Assembly (NCBI GenBank): GCA_947498775.1
Contig: CANMLL010000005.1
Span: forward strand, 62,001-126,000
DNA: 64,000 bases
Direction of reading: 5' to 3'
Source: an uncultured Aquimarina sp.
GTDB lineage: Bacteria; Bacteroidota; Bacteroidia; Flavobacteriales; Flavobacteriaceae
Shown here piece by piece: positions 9,278-17,431 of this stretch (position 1 is the first letter of the stretch; each line of letters opens with the position of its first letter). The position numbers and the translations under genes were made by a program. The notes under the pieces are model-generated. The model worked only from the letters and a program-made list of their open reading frames with translations, had not been told where the DNA came from and did not search any database.

Positions 9278-10301
9278 TATCTACCGTTTTTCTCAATTTG
9301 GCCTTTCTATCAAATCTGCTTACACGCTGTAAAACCTTGTCTTCAATAAAATCGATTACTTTTTCTTGTAGTTTTACTTTGTATTTTTTATTGATATAGG
9401 TGATACCACCTGGGCTCATAACATTTACTTCAACCAACATTCCATTAATCACATCGATCCCAACAAAATATAAACCATCTTTTACTAGTTTTGGTCCAAT
9501 CTTACGGCATAATTCTTTTTCTTGTTTGGTAAGCGAGTGTTTTACTACCGATCCTCCTGCTGTTACATTTGATCTATGATCATCTTCACCTGGTATTCTG
9601 CGCATGGCACCAATAGGTTTGCCATTAAGAATAAGAATTCGTACGTCTCCCTGATCCGCTCCTTCAATATAATCCTGAAGAATTACATAATTCGTAGTAC
9701 CATCTTTATTATCAATATAAAAATCAAGAAGAGAGCGGATACTTGTCATTGCTCTTTTTTCAATCAGAATTACTCCCGAACCACCAAATCCATTTAATGG
9801 TTTCAAAATCATCCTATCACTAGGTGATTCTTTAATCATCTTAATGAGATAATCTTTATTTTTGGTTACGTGAGTACTAGGGATAAAGTGAGTTTCAATA
9901 TCATCAAAAGCAGCAGTATACAATTTATTATTAGATCTTCGAATACCATCAATGTCGTTCATTATAAAAACATCATCCTTTACCGAATCCAAGAAATTGA
10001 GCATTATCATATCTAGTGGAGGATTGCTACGCAAGATAATTACGTCAAACCCTGCCAAAGGCAGCATTTCGTCTCTAAAAGTAGTTTTGGCATGAAAAGA
10101 CTTCATTGAAGAAGAGATTTTTTCGGCTCGGTTAATTACTTTACAAAAAGAATACGTTACACTATCTCTAATAGTGAGATTAGATGGTGTAGCCAATGCC
10201 ACGCCATGCCTTCTTTTTACGCATTCATGTATTAGCGTTAGTGAGGTGTCATTTTCGGGTTCCATTTCTTCCCAGGGATACATTAAAAAGCAAACATTCA
10301 T
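9270..10301 (-). CDS. ATP-grasp ligase, glutathione synthetase/RimK-like
   Basis: 343 residues. ATP-grasp features: an N-terminal pre-ATP-grasp domain, the nucleotide-binding loop MILKPLNGFGGSGVILIEK (about 165-185), YVILQDYIEGADQGDVRILI, and the Mg-binding end VGIDVINGMLVEVNVMSPGG. The C-terminal NVMSPGGI matches glutathione-synthetase-type enzymes (NVTSPTCI in the classical ones). Such enzymes join a carboxylate to an amine with ATP. No gamma-glutamylcysteine synthetase is adjacent, so true glutathione synthesis is unlikely from context. First gene of the trio 10301 to 7205; the next start codon lies inside its 3' end. Confidence 0.85.
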   Translation of the reverse strand: MNVCFLMYPWEEMEPENDTSLTLIHECVKRRHGVALATPSNLTIRDSVTYSFCKVINRAEKISSSMKSFHAKTTFRDEMLPLAGFDVIILRSNPPLDMIMLNFLDSVKDDVFIMNDIDGIRRSNNKLYTAAFDDIETHFIPSTHVTKNKDYLIKMIKESPSDRMILKPLNGFGGSGVILIEKRAMTSIRSLLDFYIDNKDGTTNYVILQDYIEGADQGDVRILILNGKPIGAMRRIPGEDDHRSNVTAGGSVVKHSLTKQEKELCRKIGPKLVKDGLYFVGIDVINGMLVEVNVMSPGGITYINKKYKVKLQEKVIDFIEDKVLQRVSRFDRKAKLRKTVDNA

Positions 10302-10393
10302 TACAGATGATTTTTGGAAGTAAAAATTTACGTTTTTTATGGGAAAATCAAGGAAAAACTTAAAATAAAATTTACTTTTTTAAAAGTAACGCT

Positions 10394-10981
10394 TTAATCA
10401 CACTCTAAATCAATTCTTATTTTTTTCATTTTTTTCCAAATTTGGTGTTCAGGAACTTGAGGAGAGAGGTTAAATAAAACGAGATGTTTATTTGCAGTAC
10501 TACAAAATTTGTAATCAACTATAACGTTAAGATTTACTTCTTTTTTTGTAGTAAAGGCGTCATAGGTTAATACTTTTCCAACATAAACAGCATCATTTAC
10601 TTTTTCGAAAAAAGCTTTGGTTTTTGGGACTTTTTTAAAGAGTTTAAGGTTCATTTTGGATACCATGCTCATTAACCCATCAAAATAAGTCTCCATTTCT
10701 GATTCGAGTTTTTCAGTTGACAATTGTGGATTTTGGTCAATTTCCCATAAAAATGCATAAGAAAAATAGTCTTCAGCTTCTTTTTCTCCCCAACCAGGTG
10801 CAAAACGAACGTATTCTGTTCCTGAATAGGATATGGATGACGCAAATTTTAGAGGAAATTCAATTATTTCGCCCCTCCAGCCATCGGCTGCCAATAGTAG
10901 GTTTTTAGAGATTTTTTCGGTGTTACATTGAGTAAATAATAATAAAAATAAAAAAAAAGGTATGGTTTTTGTAAAATTCAT
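10394..10981 (-). CDS. Lipoprotein of unknown function
   Basis: 195 residues. The N-terminus MNFTKTIPFFLFLLLFTQC is a lipoprotein signal, with Cys19 as the anchor residue. The mature protein is a single globular domain, rich in Lys and Phe, with two further Cys near the end (FCSTANK and the C-terminal LECD). I do not recognise the family. It is divergent from the M28-like gene starting at 11080, with a 98-base intergenic region that holds a clear promoter for the other strand. Its 3' end is 92 bases before the ATP-grasp gene on the same strand, so it could be the first gene of that transcript. Confidence 0.75.
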   Translation of the reverse strand: MNFTKTIPFFLFLLLFTQCNTEKISKNLLLAADGWRGEIIEFPLKFASSISYSGTEYVRFAPGWGEKEAEDYFSYAFLWEIDQNPQLSTEKLESEMETYFDGLMSMVSKMNLKLFKKVPKTKAFFEKVNDAVYVGKVLTYDAFTTKKEVNLNVIVDYKFCSTANKHLVLFNLSPQVPEHQIWKKMKKIRIDLECD

Positions 10982-11016
10982 ATTTGAAATATTATTTTAG
11001 TATTAAAAGTAATAAA

Positions 11017-11046
11017 TTGTATTATTATAGAATTTTCATAAATTTG
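11017..11046 (+). promoter_or_regulatory. Bacteroidota-type promoter for the M28-like gene
   Basis: TTG at 11017-11019, a 19-base spacer and TAAATTTG at 11039-11046 match the -33 TTG / -7 TAnnTTTG pattern of Bacteroidota sigma factors. Transcription should start near 11053. This decides the start codon: an ATG at 10984 would lie before the transcript, leaving 11059 or, better, 11080. Confidence 0.7.
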
Positions 11047-11079
11047 GTGTTAAATACCATGGAATACAAAACCTACAAA

Positions 11080-11964
11080 ATGAATTATTATAGAACACTT
11101 TTACTAGTATTCTTTTTCATTGTTCAAGTAGCCCCAGCTCAAACTGAACAAGACCGAAGAGAAGCCGAAATTATTAATATCGAAAAAACCATCGTGGCCA
11201 AGCTTACGGGTCATGAACCTATCAAAGGAAAGAAAAAATTAACTAGTAGATCTAGTAAATCGGAAAGAAAAGCAGCAGCAGATTTTTTGTTTAATTCTTT
11301 GAAGGAAACTGGACTTAATGCAGATAGGCATACTTATAATGTGCAGGACAAGAAAAAGAATCAGTATAGTGGTACAAATGTTTTTGCAGAAATTCCCGCT
11401 ACTAATAATAGTGATGAATGGGTGATCATCTGTGCACATTTTGATACCGTAGAAAATAGCCCGGGAGCAGTTCATAATGCTACTGGAGTTGCTATTGCTT
11501 ATTATGTTGCTAAAGAAATAGCCAAATTACCAACGCGTAATAAAAATTTTATGGTCGTATTTTTTGACCATTGGAAAAGCAATATGATTGGTACCAGAAT
11601 GTTTACCAAAAAATTGCAAACCGATGGGTATAATGTACATTCTATGCATCGAGCGGATTATATGGGATGGGATAATGATGAGGATAGAGCTATTGAGTTA
11701 TTGGCCTCAAACTTAAGTCTGGAATCTTTGTATCGTATAGAGTCACCAGTACCAATTTATAAAAGAACGGTTGCTACTCCAGAGAGTAGATTCTTCTCTA
11801 ATTTTGGATACGATACAGTTACATTAACAGCCGAACTTAGAAATGCAGATAACTCTCCATTTGTGCGACAGAGTGAGGATAAGTATACAACGGTAAACTT
11901 TAAATACCTGGCTTCTACAACAGAGATTACATATAAAGTTATGAGAGCATTGGCTACTCAATAA
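11080..11964 (+). CDS. Secreted M28-like peptidase homologue with altered metal site
   Basis: 294 residues from the ATG at 11080, which begins the signal peptide MNYYRTLLLVFFFIVQVAPAQ and lies 27 bases after the predicted transcription start. The M28 aminopeptidase layout is recognisable: IICAHFDTVENSPGAVHNAT aligns with the first metal motif HxDTV...GADDNASG, and the next block VVFFDHWKSNMIGTRMF with the usual FxxxEExGLxGS. The first His-x-Asp is kept, but the bridging Asp of DDN is His here and the catalytic Glu-Glu pair is replaced by Asp-His. It is therefore probably not a normal aminopeptidase: an inactive binding homologue, or an enzyme with different ligands. Length is close to a single M28 domain. 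Confidence 0.75.
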   Translation: MNYYRTLLLVFFFIVQVAPAQTEQDRREAEIINIEKTIVAKLTGHEPIKGKKKLTSRSSKSERKAAADFLFNSLKETGLNADRHTYNVQDKKKNQYSGTNVFAEIPATNNSDEWVIICAHFDTVENSPGAVHNATGVAIAYYVAKEIAKLPTRNKNFMVVFFDHWKSNMIGTRMFTKKLQTDGYNVHSMHRADYMGWDNDEDRAIELLASNLSLESLYRIESPVPIYKRTVATPESRFFSNFGYDTVTLTAELRNADNSPFVRQSEDKYTTVNFKYLASTTEITYKVMRALATQ

Positions 11965-11991
11965 ACTTTTATAGAAAATAAATATAGTTGT

Positions 11992-12023
11992 AAAAGAGTT
12001 CTTACTGAAGTAAGAACTCTTTT
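11992..12023. terminator. Bidirectional terminator overlapping the thrC stop codon
   Basis: A perfect 14-bp stem (11992-12005 with 12010-12023, arm AAAAGAGTTCTTAC) with the 4-base loop TGAA. The stop codon of thrC (12002-12004 on the minus strand) is inside the stem. It lies between two convergent genes and has A/T runs on both sides, so it can serve both. Confidence 0.75.
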
Positions 12024-13291
12024 AGTTTTTCATAACTATGGATATGAATACTTTTCTTTTCTTTTTTGATCACTTTTTGAATTTGGGAAGGAATCTCAAC
12101 TTTAGTATCCAATGTTTCTTCAACAATATCGAGAAACTTTACAGGATGTGCAGTTTCTAAAAAGATACCATAATCATTACCATTTAGTTCGTACTCCTTG
12201 AGACCTAAATATCCAACGGCTCCATGAGGGTCAGCTACATAACCTGTTGCATCAAATATTTCTTTCATGGCGTCTTTGGTTTGATCATCATTAAAACTAT
12301 ATGCGGAAAAAGAATTTTTTAGCACTTCAAAATTGTTACCAAAAAGCTTTTGTATTCTTATAAAATTACTTGGATTACCAACATCCATAGCATTAGAAAT
12401 GGTAGCTCGAGAGGGTTTTGGGTTATATTCTGAGGTTTTTAGGTAACGTACAACAGTATCATTTACATTGGTCGATGCAACAAAATGCTTTACCGGAAGC
12501 CCTAATTTATGAGCAACAATTCCTGCACATATATTGCCAAAATTACCACTGGGGACCGAAAAAACAATATCTTTTTGTTTGCTTTTGACCTGTTTGTAAG
12601 CAAACAAAAAGTAAAACAATTGAGGCAACCACCGGGCAATATTAATTGAGTTTGCCGAGGTTAATTGTTTGTGATCTGTAATGGTTGTATCTAAAAAAGC
12701 GGTCTTTACCATATCCTGGCAGTCATCAAAAACGCCTTCTACTTCTAATGCTGTAATATTTTGACCAAGAGTGGTTAATTGTTTTTCCTGTATGTCACTT
12801 ACTTTTCCTGTTGGATATAGAATTACTACATCAACGCCTTTTACTCCCAAAAAACCATTAGCAACTGCACCCCCGGTATCTCCAGAAGTAGCAACCAGTA
12901 CGGTTACATGATTTTCATTATTTCTGTTAAAATACCCAAGGCAACGAGCCATAAAACGGGCTCCTACATCTTTAAAGGCCATGGTCGGTCCGTGAAACAA
13001 CTCAAGAGTTCCAATGTTTTCTTTGAAATCTATTACCGGAAAATCAAAGTCGAGGACATCTTTTAGTATTTCTTTGAGTTCTTTTTCGGGAATCTCGTCA
13101 CCAACAAATTGTCGAATGGCCTGATAAGCGATTTCTACCTTATCGAGGTTTTCGATGTTTTCAAAAAAAGAAGCAGGTAGTGGAGTTATACTTTCCGGAA
13201 AATATAATCCACGATCAGGAGCTAATCCTTTAATAACAGCTTCAGAAAAAGATACCTTGGGGGCTTTGTTATTTAAACTATAATATTGCAT
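12002..13291 (-). CDS. thrC: Threonine synthase
   Basis: 429 residues. PLP enzyme that turns O-phospho-L-homoserine into threonine. Visible motifs: the N-terminal MQYYSLNNKAPKVSFSEAV, the PLP-lysine segment GPTMAFKDVGARFMARCL, LVATSGDTGGAVANGF and the phosphate-binding VFSVPSGNFGNICAG. Length matches the bacterial ThrC class I. It is the last gene of the thr operon, 22 bases after ridA, with a hairpin terminator that overlaps its stop codon. Regulation is expected from the leader peptide upstream of thrA. Confidence 0.96.
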   Translation of the reverse strand: MQYYSLNNKAPKVSFSEAVIKGLAPDRGLYFPESITPLPASFFENIENLDKVEIAYQAIRQFVGDEIPEKELKEILKDVLDFDFPVIDFKENIGTLELFHGPTMAFKDVGARFMARCLGYFNRNNENHVTVLVATSGDTGGAVANGFLGVKGVDVVILYPTGKVSDIQEKQLTTLGQNITALEVEGVFDDCQDMVKTAFLDTTITDHKQLTSANSINIARWLPQLFYFLFAYKQVKSKQKDIVFSVPSGNFGNICAGIVAHKLGLPVKHFVASTNVNDTVVRYLKTSEYNPKPSRATISNAMDVGNPSNFIRIQKLFGNNFEVLKNSFSAYSFNDDQTKDAMKEIFDATGYVADPHGAVGYLGLKEYELNGNDYGIFLETAHPVKFLDIVEETLDTKVEIPSQIQKVIKKEKKSIHIHSYEKLKEFLLQ

Positions 13292-13313
13292 TATTTTGAA
13301 TTCTTATTCTTAA

Positions 13314-13676
13314 TTATACGATTGCAGAAAATTCTATTTCTACCAAAATTTCTGGCGAAATTAGTTTTGAAACTTCAACCATGGCCGTAACGGGTTTTAT
13401 CTTATTAAAAAATTCTAGGTGGGCTTTGCCTATTTTTTCCCAATTTGAAATATTGGTACAATACATTCTTGTTCTTACCACATTATTTAGATCAGCTCCG
13501 AGTTCTTTTAATGCCTTTTCTGCAGTTTTTATAATAGCAACAGTTTGCTCATATTCGTCTGCACCTTGGGCAGTTGTTCCAGCTATTTCAATACTACCCC
13601 CGACTTTAATTGCTCTAGAATATCCTACAATATCCTCCCAAGGGGCGCCACTTGATACTTTTTTGGTTTCTTTCAT
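13314..13676 (-). CDS. ridA: RidA family reactive-intermediate deaminase
   Basis: 120 residues. YjgF/YER057c/UK114 family: the Arg that binds the substrate carboxylate is in NVVRTRMYCTNIS and the C-terminal Glu in LVEIEFSAIV, both needed for imine deamination. N-terminal VSSGAPWEDIVGYSRA and IEIAGTTAQG also fit. RidA hydrolyses enamine/imine intermediates such as 2-aminoacrylate or iminobutyrate released by PLP enzymes like threonine dehydratase. It lies between thrB and thrC, one base after thrB and 22 bases before thrC, so it is part of the threonine operon. It may belong to a RidA subgroup other than the archetype. Confidence 0.88.
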   Translation of the reverse strand: MKETKKVSSGAPWEDIVGYSRAIKVGGSIEIAGTTAQGADEYEQTVAIIKTAEKALKELGADLNNVVRTRMYCTNISNWEKIGKAHLEFFNKIKPVTAMVEVSKLISPEILVEIEFSAIV

Positions 13677-13677
13677 C

Positions 13678-14607
13678 TTAATGACTTAATATTTTAATAC
13701 CCTCATTATTAATTTTTGATACATGAATATCGAATTCAAGACCGGTTTTGTTATACACTTCTCGAATGGTATTTGCCACTATATTTGCGGTTTCTTCTCC
13801 TTTACTAAGTGCAAAAATAGAAGGGCCCGAACCCGAAATACCACATCCAAGGGCACCTTTTGAAATGGCTGCTTCTTTTACAGCTTCAAATTCTGGAATT
13901 AATATAGACCGCAAGGGTTCAATGATTACATCTTCGAGACTACGACCTATGAGTTGGTAATCTTCTGTAAATAACCCTGCAACCAATCCTCCTACATTTC
14001 CCCATTGCTGAATAGCTTTTTTAAGGGAAACATTGTGCTTAATTACAGATCTCGAATCAGAGGTTTTAACTTCAATTTGAGGATGAATCACGGTCATCAT
14101 CAGATCTTTTGGGGTATTTAATTTTATGACATCCAACGGATTATAACTGCGCACTAACGTAAAACCGCCCAAAAGGGCAGGAGCTACATTGTCTGCATGT
14201 GCGTTACCACTAGCTAATTTTTCACCTTCCATGGCAAATGCAACTAATTGGTGTTTGGTAAAAGGATTGTTTAGTAGATGATTTACAGCCCAAACGGCAC
14301 CGGCACTGCTGGCAGCACTGCTTCCGATACCGCTACCTGCCTTTATATTTTTATAGATTTCGATATTTACACCGATAGCTTCATTATACGATTTCAATAA
14401 GGCCTCAACCGCAACACCGGCAACATTTTTATGAGTTTCCATTGGTAGATCTGCTCCCTCAATCTTGGTAATGGTCACACCTGGTTCTGAAGTAAGTGAA
14501 ACAACCATTTCGTCTCCTACAGTATCCAGGCAACATCCTAAAACATCAAATCCACAAGAAAGGTTGGCCACTGTTGCCGGGGCAAATATTTTCAGACTCT
14601 TATTCAT
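13678..14607 (-). CDS. thrB: Homoserine kinase
   Basis: 309 residues. GHMP kinase: N-terminal FAPATVANLSCGFDVLG, the ATP-binding glycine loop IKAGSGIGSSAASSAGAVWA near residue 95, and the C-terminal motif GALGCGISGSGPSIFAL. It phosphorylates homoserine to O-phosphohomoserine, the substrate of ThrC. The start is 6 bases after the thrA stop and the end is one base before ridA, so the four genes form a tight operon. Confidence 0.96.
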   Translation of the reverse strand: MNKSLKIFAPATVANLSCGFDVLGCCLDTVGDEMVVSLTSEPGVTITKIEGADLPMETHKNVAGVAVEALLKSYNEAIGVNIEIYKNIKAGSGIGSSAASSAGAVWAVNHLLNNPFTKHQLVAFAMEGEKLASGNAHADNVAPALLGGFTLVRSYNPLDVIKLNTPKDLMMTVIHPQIEVKTSDSRSVIKHNVSLKKAIQQWGNVGGLVAGLFTEDYQLIGRSLEDVIIEPLRSILIPEFEAVKEAAISKGALGCGISGSGPSIFALSKGEETANIVANTIREVYNKTGLEFDIHVSKINNEGIKILSH

Positions 14608-14613
14608 GCGTTC

Positions 14614-17058
14614 TTACTTTTTACCAATTCTAATTATATCTGCAAAAATACCGGATGCTGTTACATCGGCTCCTGCACCGGCTCCTTTTACTATTAGCGG
14701 TTGTTTAGGGTATCGATCGGTATAGAATAATACAATATTATCACTTCCTTCTAAATTATAAAATGGATGATCAGCCGGGATATGTTGCAGTCCGACTTTT
14801 GCTTTTCCGTTTTCATACTGAGCGACATATTTTAAGCGACATTCTTTTTTATTAGCCTCGGCAAGAATCTCGCTAAAATGGCCTTCATATTTCTTTAAGG
14901 ATTCAAAGAAATCATCTACACTTGTTGTGTCAAGGCTTTCCTGAGGTAAAAAGGACTCATTTTCAATAGTATTGAGCTCCATTACTTTTCCACTTTCTCG
15001 TGCAAGAATCAGTATTTTACGAGCTACATCAACTCCACTAAGATCAATTTTTGGATCGGGTTCTGTATACCCTTCTTGCTGAGCTTCTTTTATAATATCA
15101 TAAAAAGTTACCCCTTCCATATAATTATTAAATACAAAGTTAAGGCTACCAGATAATACGGCTTGTATTTTGTGAATATTATCTCCTGAAGCAATTAAAT
15201 TATTGAGCGTATCAATAATCGGTAAACCGGCACCAACATTTGTTTCGTACAAAAATGAAGCATTAAATTTACGTGAAAGATTTTGTAATTCTTCATAGTT
15301 ACTGTACTCATCGGCACAGGCTATTTTATTGCAAGTCACAACAGCCATGCTTTCGGCAAGATAATGCTTATAAATTTTGGCGATACCCGGGTTAGCGGTA
15401 TTATCAACAAATATAGAATTACGTAGATTCATTTTTTTTGCTTGATCAAAAAACTCTTGAGCATTAGCTTTTTTCCCTTTTGCTAGTTTTTCTTGCCATG
15501 TATCAAGGTTAATTCCTTTTTCATCAAAAATCATTTTTCTTGAATTTGATAAACCAACTACTCGAATTTTGAGGCGTAATTTGTCTTTTAGATATTTATT
15601 TTGTTGTTCTAATTGACTAAGAAGTTTACTTCCCACATTTCCAACTCCGGTAACAAATAGATTTAATTGTTTTGTTTTTACTTCAAAGAATTCTTCATGT
15701 AGTGTATTTAATGCTTTCTTGATATCTTTTTTCTCAATTACTACCGAGATGTTTTTTTCTGAAGCTCCTTGAGCAATTGCTCTAATGTTTACATTGTTTT
15801 TTCCGAGGGTACTAAACATTTTACCGCTAAGCCCTTGATGATGATACATATTATCGCCAACCAGTGCAACAATTGCGTTATCGTTTTCGATTTTAACAGG
15901 CTCCAATTTGTGTTTAGAAATTTCGAATTCGAATGTTGTGTCCAAAATCGTTTTTGCTTTTTCGGCATCAGAGGATTCAATAGCAAGACAAATAGAATGT
16001 TCTGAAGACGCCTGGGTGATCAAAATAACGTTAATATTTTCTAGAAACAGCGCTTCAAAGAGTCTTTTTGAAAACCCAGGGATTCCAACCATTCCACTTC
16101 CTTCAAGCGAAATGATGGCTATATTATCGATATGGCTAATTCCTGTTACGGGTTTCTTTCTATCAGATACCTTTCTTGTAATCAGTGTGCCTTCGTCTTT
16201 GGGTTCAAAGGTGTTCTTAATCAAAATAGGGATATCCTTATCAAGCACCGGATGAATGGTAGGAGGGTAGATTACTTTTGCCCCAAAATGTGAAAGTTCC
16301 ATAGCTTCCTGATACGAAATATGATATACGGGTTTTGCCTGTTTCACTAACTTAGGGTTGGCAGTATACATTCCACTAACATCTGTCCAGATCTGTAATT
16401 CTTTGGCATCTATTGCAGAGGCAAGTATTGCAGCTGTAAAATCAGAACCTCCTCTTCCTAAAGTGGTAGGTTCTCCATCTTGTGTTCTGGCCACAAAGCC
16501 GGGGAAAAGACTTATTTTGGTATGGTTACTTTTAGCAAAAGCTTTAATTCTTTTGTTAGTCTCTGCATAATCAATTGCAACTTTCGAGTTTACTGTTTTT
16601 ACAATGATGTCACGAGCATCTTTTAATCGGATATCTAACCCTTTTACTTTGGCAGCCTCGGTGATGATATATGAAGAAAGTAGTTCTCCAAAACTTGAGA
16701 TCACCGCAGCAGTTTTTTCGGATAACTCGCTTAATAAAAATACTCCTTCGCAAAGAGATTCTAAGGTGTTAAGCTCTGATTTTACTTTACTGATTATGGC
16801 ACTTTGTGATACCACCGGGATAAGAGTTTTTACAGCATCCAGATGTCTTTTTTCTATTTCGGCGAGAGTTTTTTTGTAATTTTCATTATTTGCAGAAGCT
16901 TCTTCGCCTGCTTGTAAAAGTAAATCAGTTATTCCGCCCATTGCCGAAACAACCACATACAAAGAGTTTTTTTTAGATTGCTCCTTAATTATAGCTATTG
17001 CATTTGCTATTGTTGTTGCATTTGCAACAGAAGAACCTCCAAATTTTAGAACGTTCAT
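14614..17058 (-). CDS. thrA: Bifunctional aspartate kinase / homoserine dehydrogenase I
   Basis: 814 residues, the usual length for the ThrA fusion. Residues 1-295 are the aspartokinase (MNVLKFGGSSVANA, TLGRGGSDFTAAILA); residues 310-450 hold two ACT-type regulatory domains; residues from about 465 are homoserine dehydrogenase, with the Rossmann motif LFVTGVGNVGSKLL, VVTCNKIACAD and the catalytic region EGYTEPDPKIDLSGVDVARK. It catalyses steps 1 and 3 of the path from aspartate to threonine. First gene of thrA-thrB-ridA-thrC. A Thr/Ile-rich leader peptide and alternative hairpins lie in its 5' region (17089-17267), and the ACT domains imply feedback inhibition as well. Confidence 0.97.
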   Translation of the reverse strand: MNVLKFGGSSVANATTIANAIAIIKEQSKKNSLYVVVSAMGGITDLLLQAGEEASANNENYKKTLAEIEKRHLDAVKTLIPVVSQSAIISKVKSELNTLESLCEGVFLLSELSEKTAAVISSFGELLSSYIITEAAKVKGLDIRLKDARDIIVKTVNSKVAIDYAETNKRIKAFAKSNHTKISLFPGFVARTQDGEPTTLGRGGSDFTAAILASAIDAKELQIWTDVSGMYTANPKLVKQAKPVYHISYQEAMELSHFGAKVIYPPTIHPVLDKDIPILIKNTFEPKDEGTLITRKVSDRKKPVTGISHIDNIAIISLEGSGMVGIPGFSKRLFEALFLENINVILITQASSEHSICLAIESSDAEKAKTILDTTFEFEISKHKLEPVKIENDNAIVALVGDNMYHHQGLSGKMFSTLGKNNVNIRAIAQGASEKNISVVIEKKDIKKALNTLHEEFFEVKTKQLNLFVTGVGNVGSKLLSQLEQQNKYLKDKLRLKIRVVGLSNSRKMIFDEKGINLDTWQEKLAKGKKANAQEFFDQAKKMNLRNSIFVDNTANPGIAKIYKHYLAESMAVVTCNKIACADEYSNYEELQNLSRKFNASFLYETNVGAGLPIIDTLNNLIASGDNIHKIQAVLSGSLNFVFNNYMEGVTFYDIIKEAQQEGYTEPDPKIDLSGVDVARKILILARESGKVMELNTIENESFLPQESLDTTSVDDFFESLKKYEGHFSEILAEANKKECRLKYVAQYENGKAKVGLQHIPADHPFYNLEGSDNIVLFYTDRYPKQPLIVKGAGAGADVTASGIFADIIRIGKK

Positions 17059-17088
17059 AATATTCTATTTAAATTGAAATTAATGGTA

Positions 17089-17126
17089 AAGCTTATTTTC
17101 GGTAGCTTATGATCCTTATAAACTAC
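17089..17126 (-). promoter_or_regulatory. Alternative hairpins in the thr leader (putative attenuator)
   Basis: Between the leader-peptide stop and thrA the minus-strand RNA can form a 9-bp hairpin (17118-17126 with 17102-17110, one G-U pair, loop of 7). An alternative 5-bp pairing AAGCT/AGCTT (17104-17108 with 17089-17093) uses part of the same arm, so the two exclude each other. No strong T-run follows, so whether the switch acts on termination or on thrA translation is not clear. Confidence 0.45.
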
Positions 17127-17156
17127 GTACTTTTTCTGCGGTGATATACAAATGAA

Positions 17157-17267
17157 TTAACCCCTAAGGGTAATAATAGTTGTAGTACCGGTAATAGAAG
17201 TAATCCCAGATACGGTAATTGTTCCTAAGGTGATCAATAAAGCCGATATGAAAATGGTACTAAACAT
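17157..17267 (-). CDS. thrL: thr operon leader peptide, Thr/Ile-rich, 36 residues
   Basis: An ATG at 17267 opens a 36-codon frame ending in TAA at 17157-17159. It begins MFSTIFISALLITLG and continues with TITVSGITSITGTTTIITLR before a final Gly. Ten of 36 residues are Thr and eight are Ile, with the densest cluster (six Thr and four Ile in 13 residues) near the end, as expected for an attenuator whose ribosome stalls when charged tRNA-Thr or tRNA-Ile is short. This matches E. coli ThrL in principle though not in sequence. A TACATTTG -7 box lies 24 bases upstream and thrA starts 98 bases downstream. The hydrophobic first half is unusual and could also be read as a small membrane peptide. Confidence 0.8.
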   Translation of the reverse strand: MFSTIFISALLITLGTITVSGITSITGTTTIITLRG

Positions 17268-17290
17268 TAGTTTGCTTTATAATATGGGAT

Positions 17291-17298
17291 CAAATGTA
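17291..17298 (-). promoter_or_regulatory. -7 box of the thr operon promoter
   Basis: Reads TACATTTG on the minus strand, a full match to TAnnTTTG. Transcription would start near 17284, about 17 bases before the leader peptide and about 226 bases before thrA. No TTG at the ideal distance upstream. Confidence 0.55.
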
Positions 17299-17431
17299 TA
17301 ATTTTTTATTTTTAGGAGAAATTAAATTAACAGTATCCTTAAACTTTTGTTAATTCAACAATTAATAACTTATTTCGTTGTAAAATTCCCAAAAAATATG
17401 GTGAAACAACCATTAATAAATTTTTAAATGC

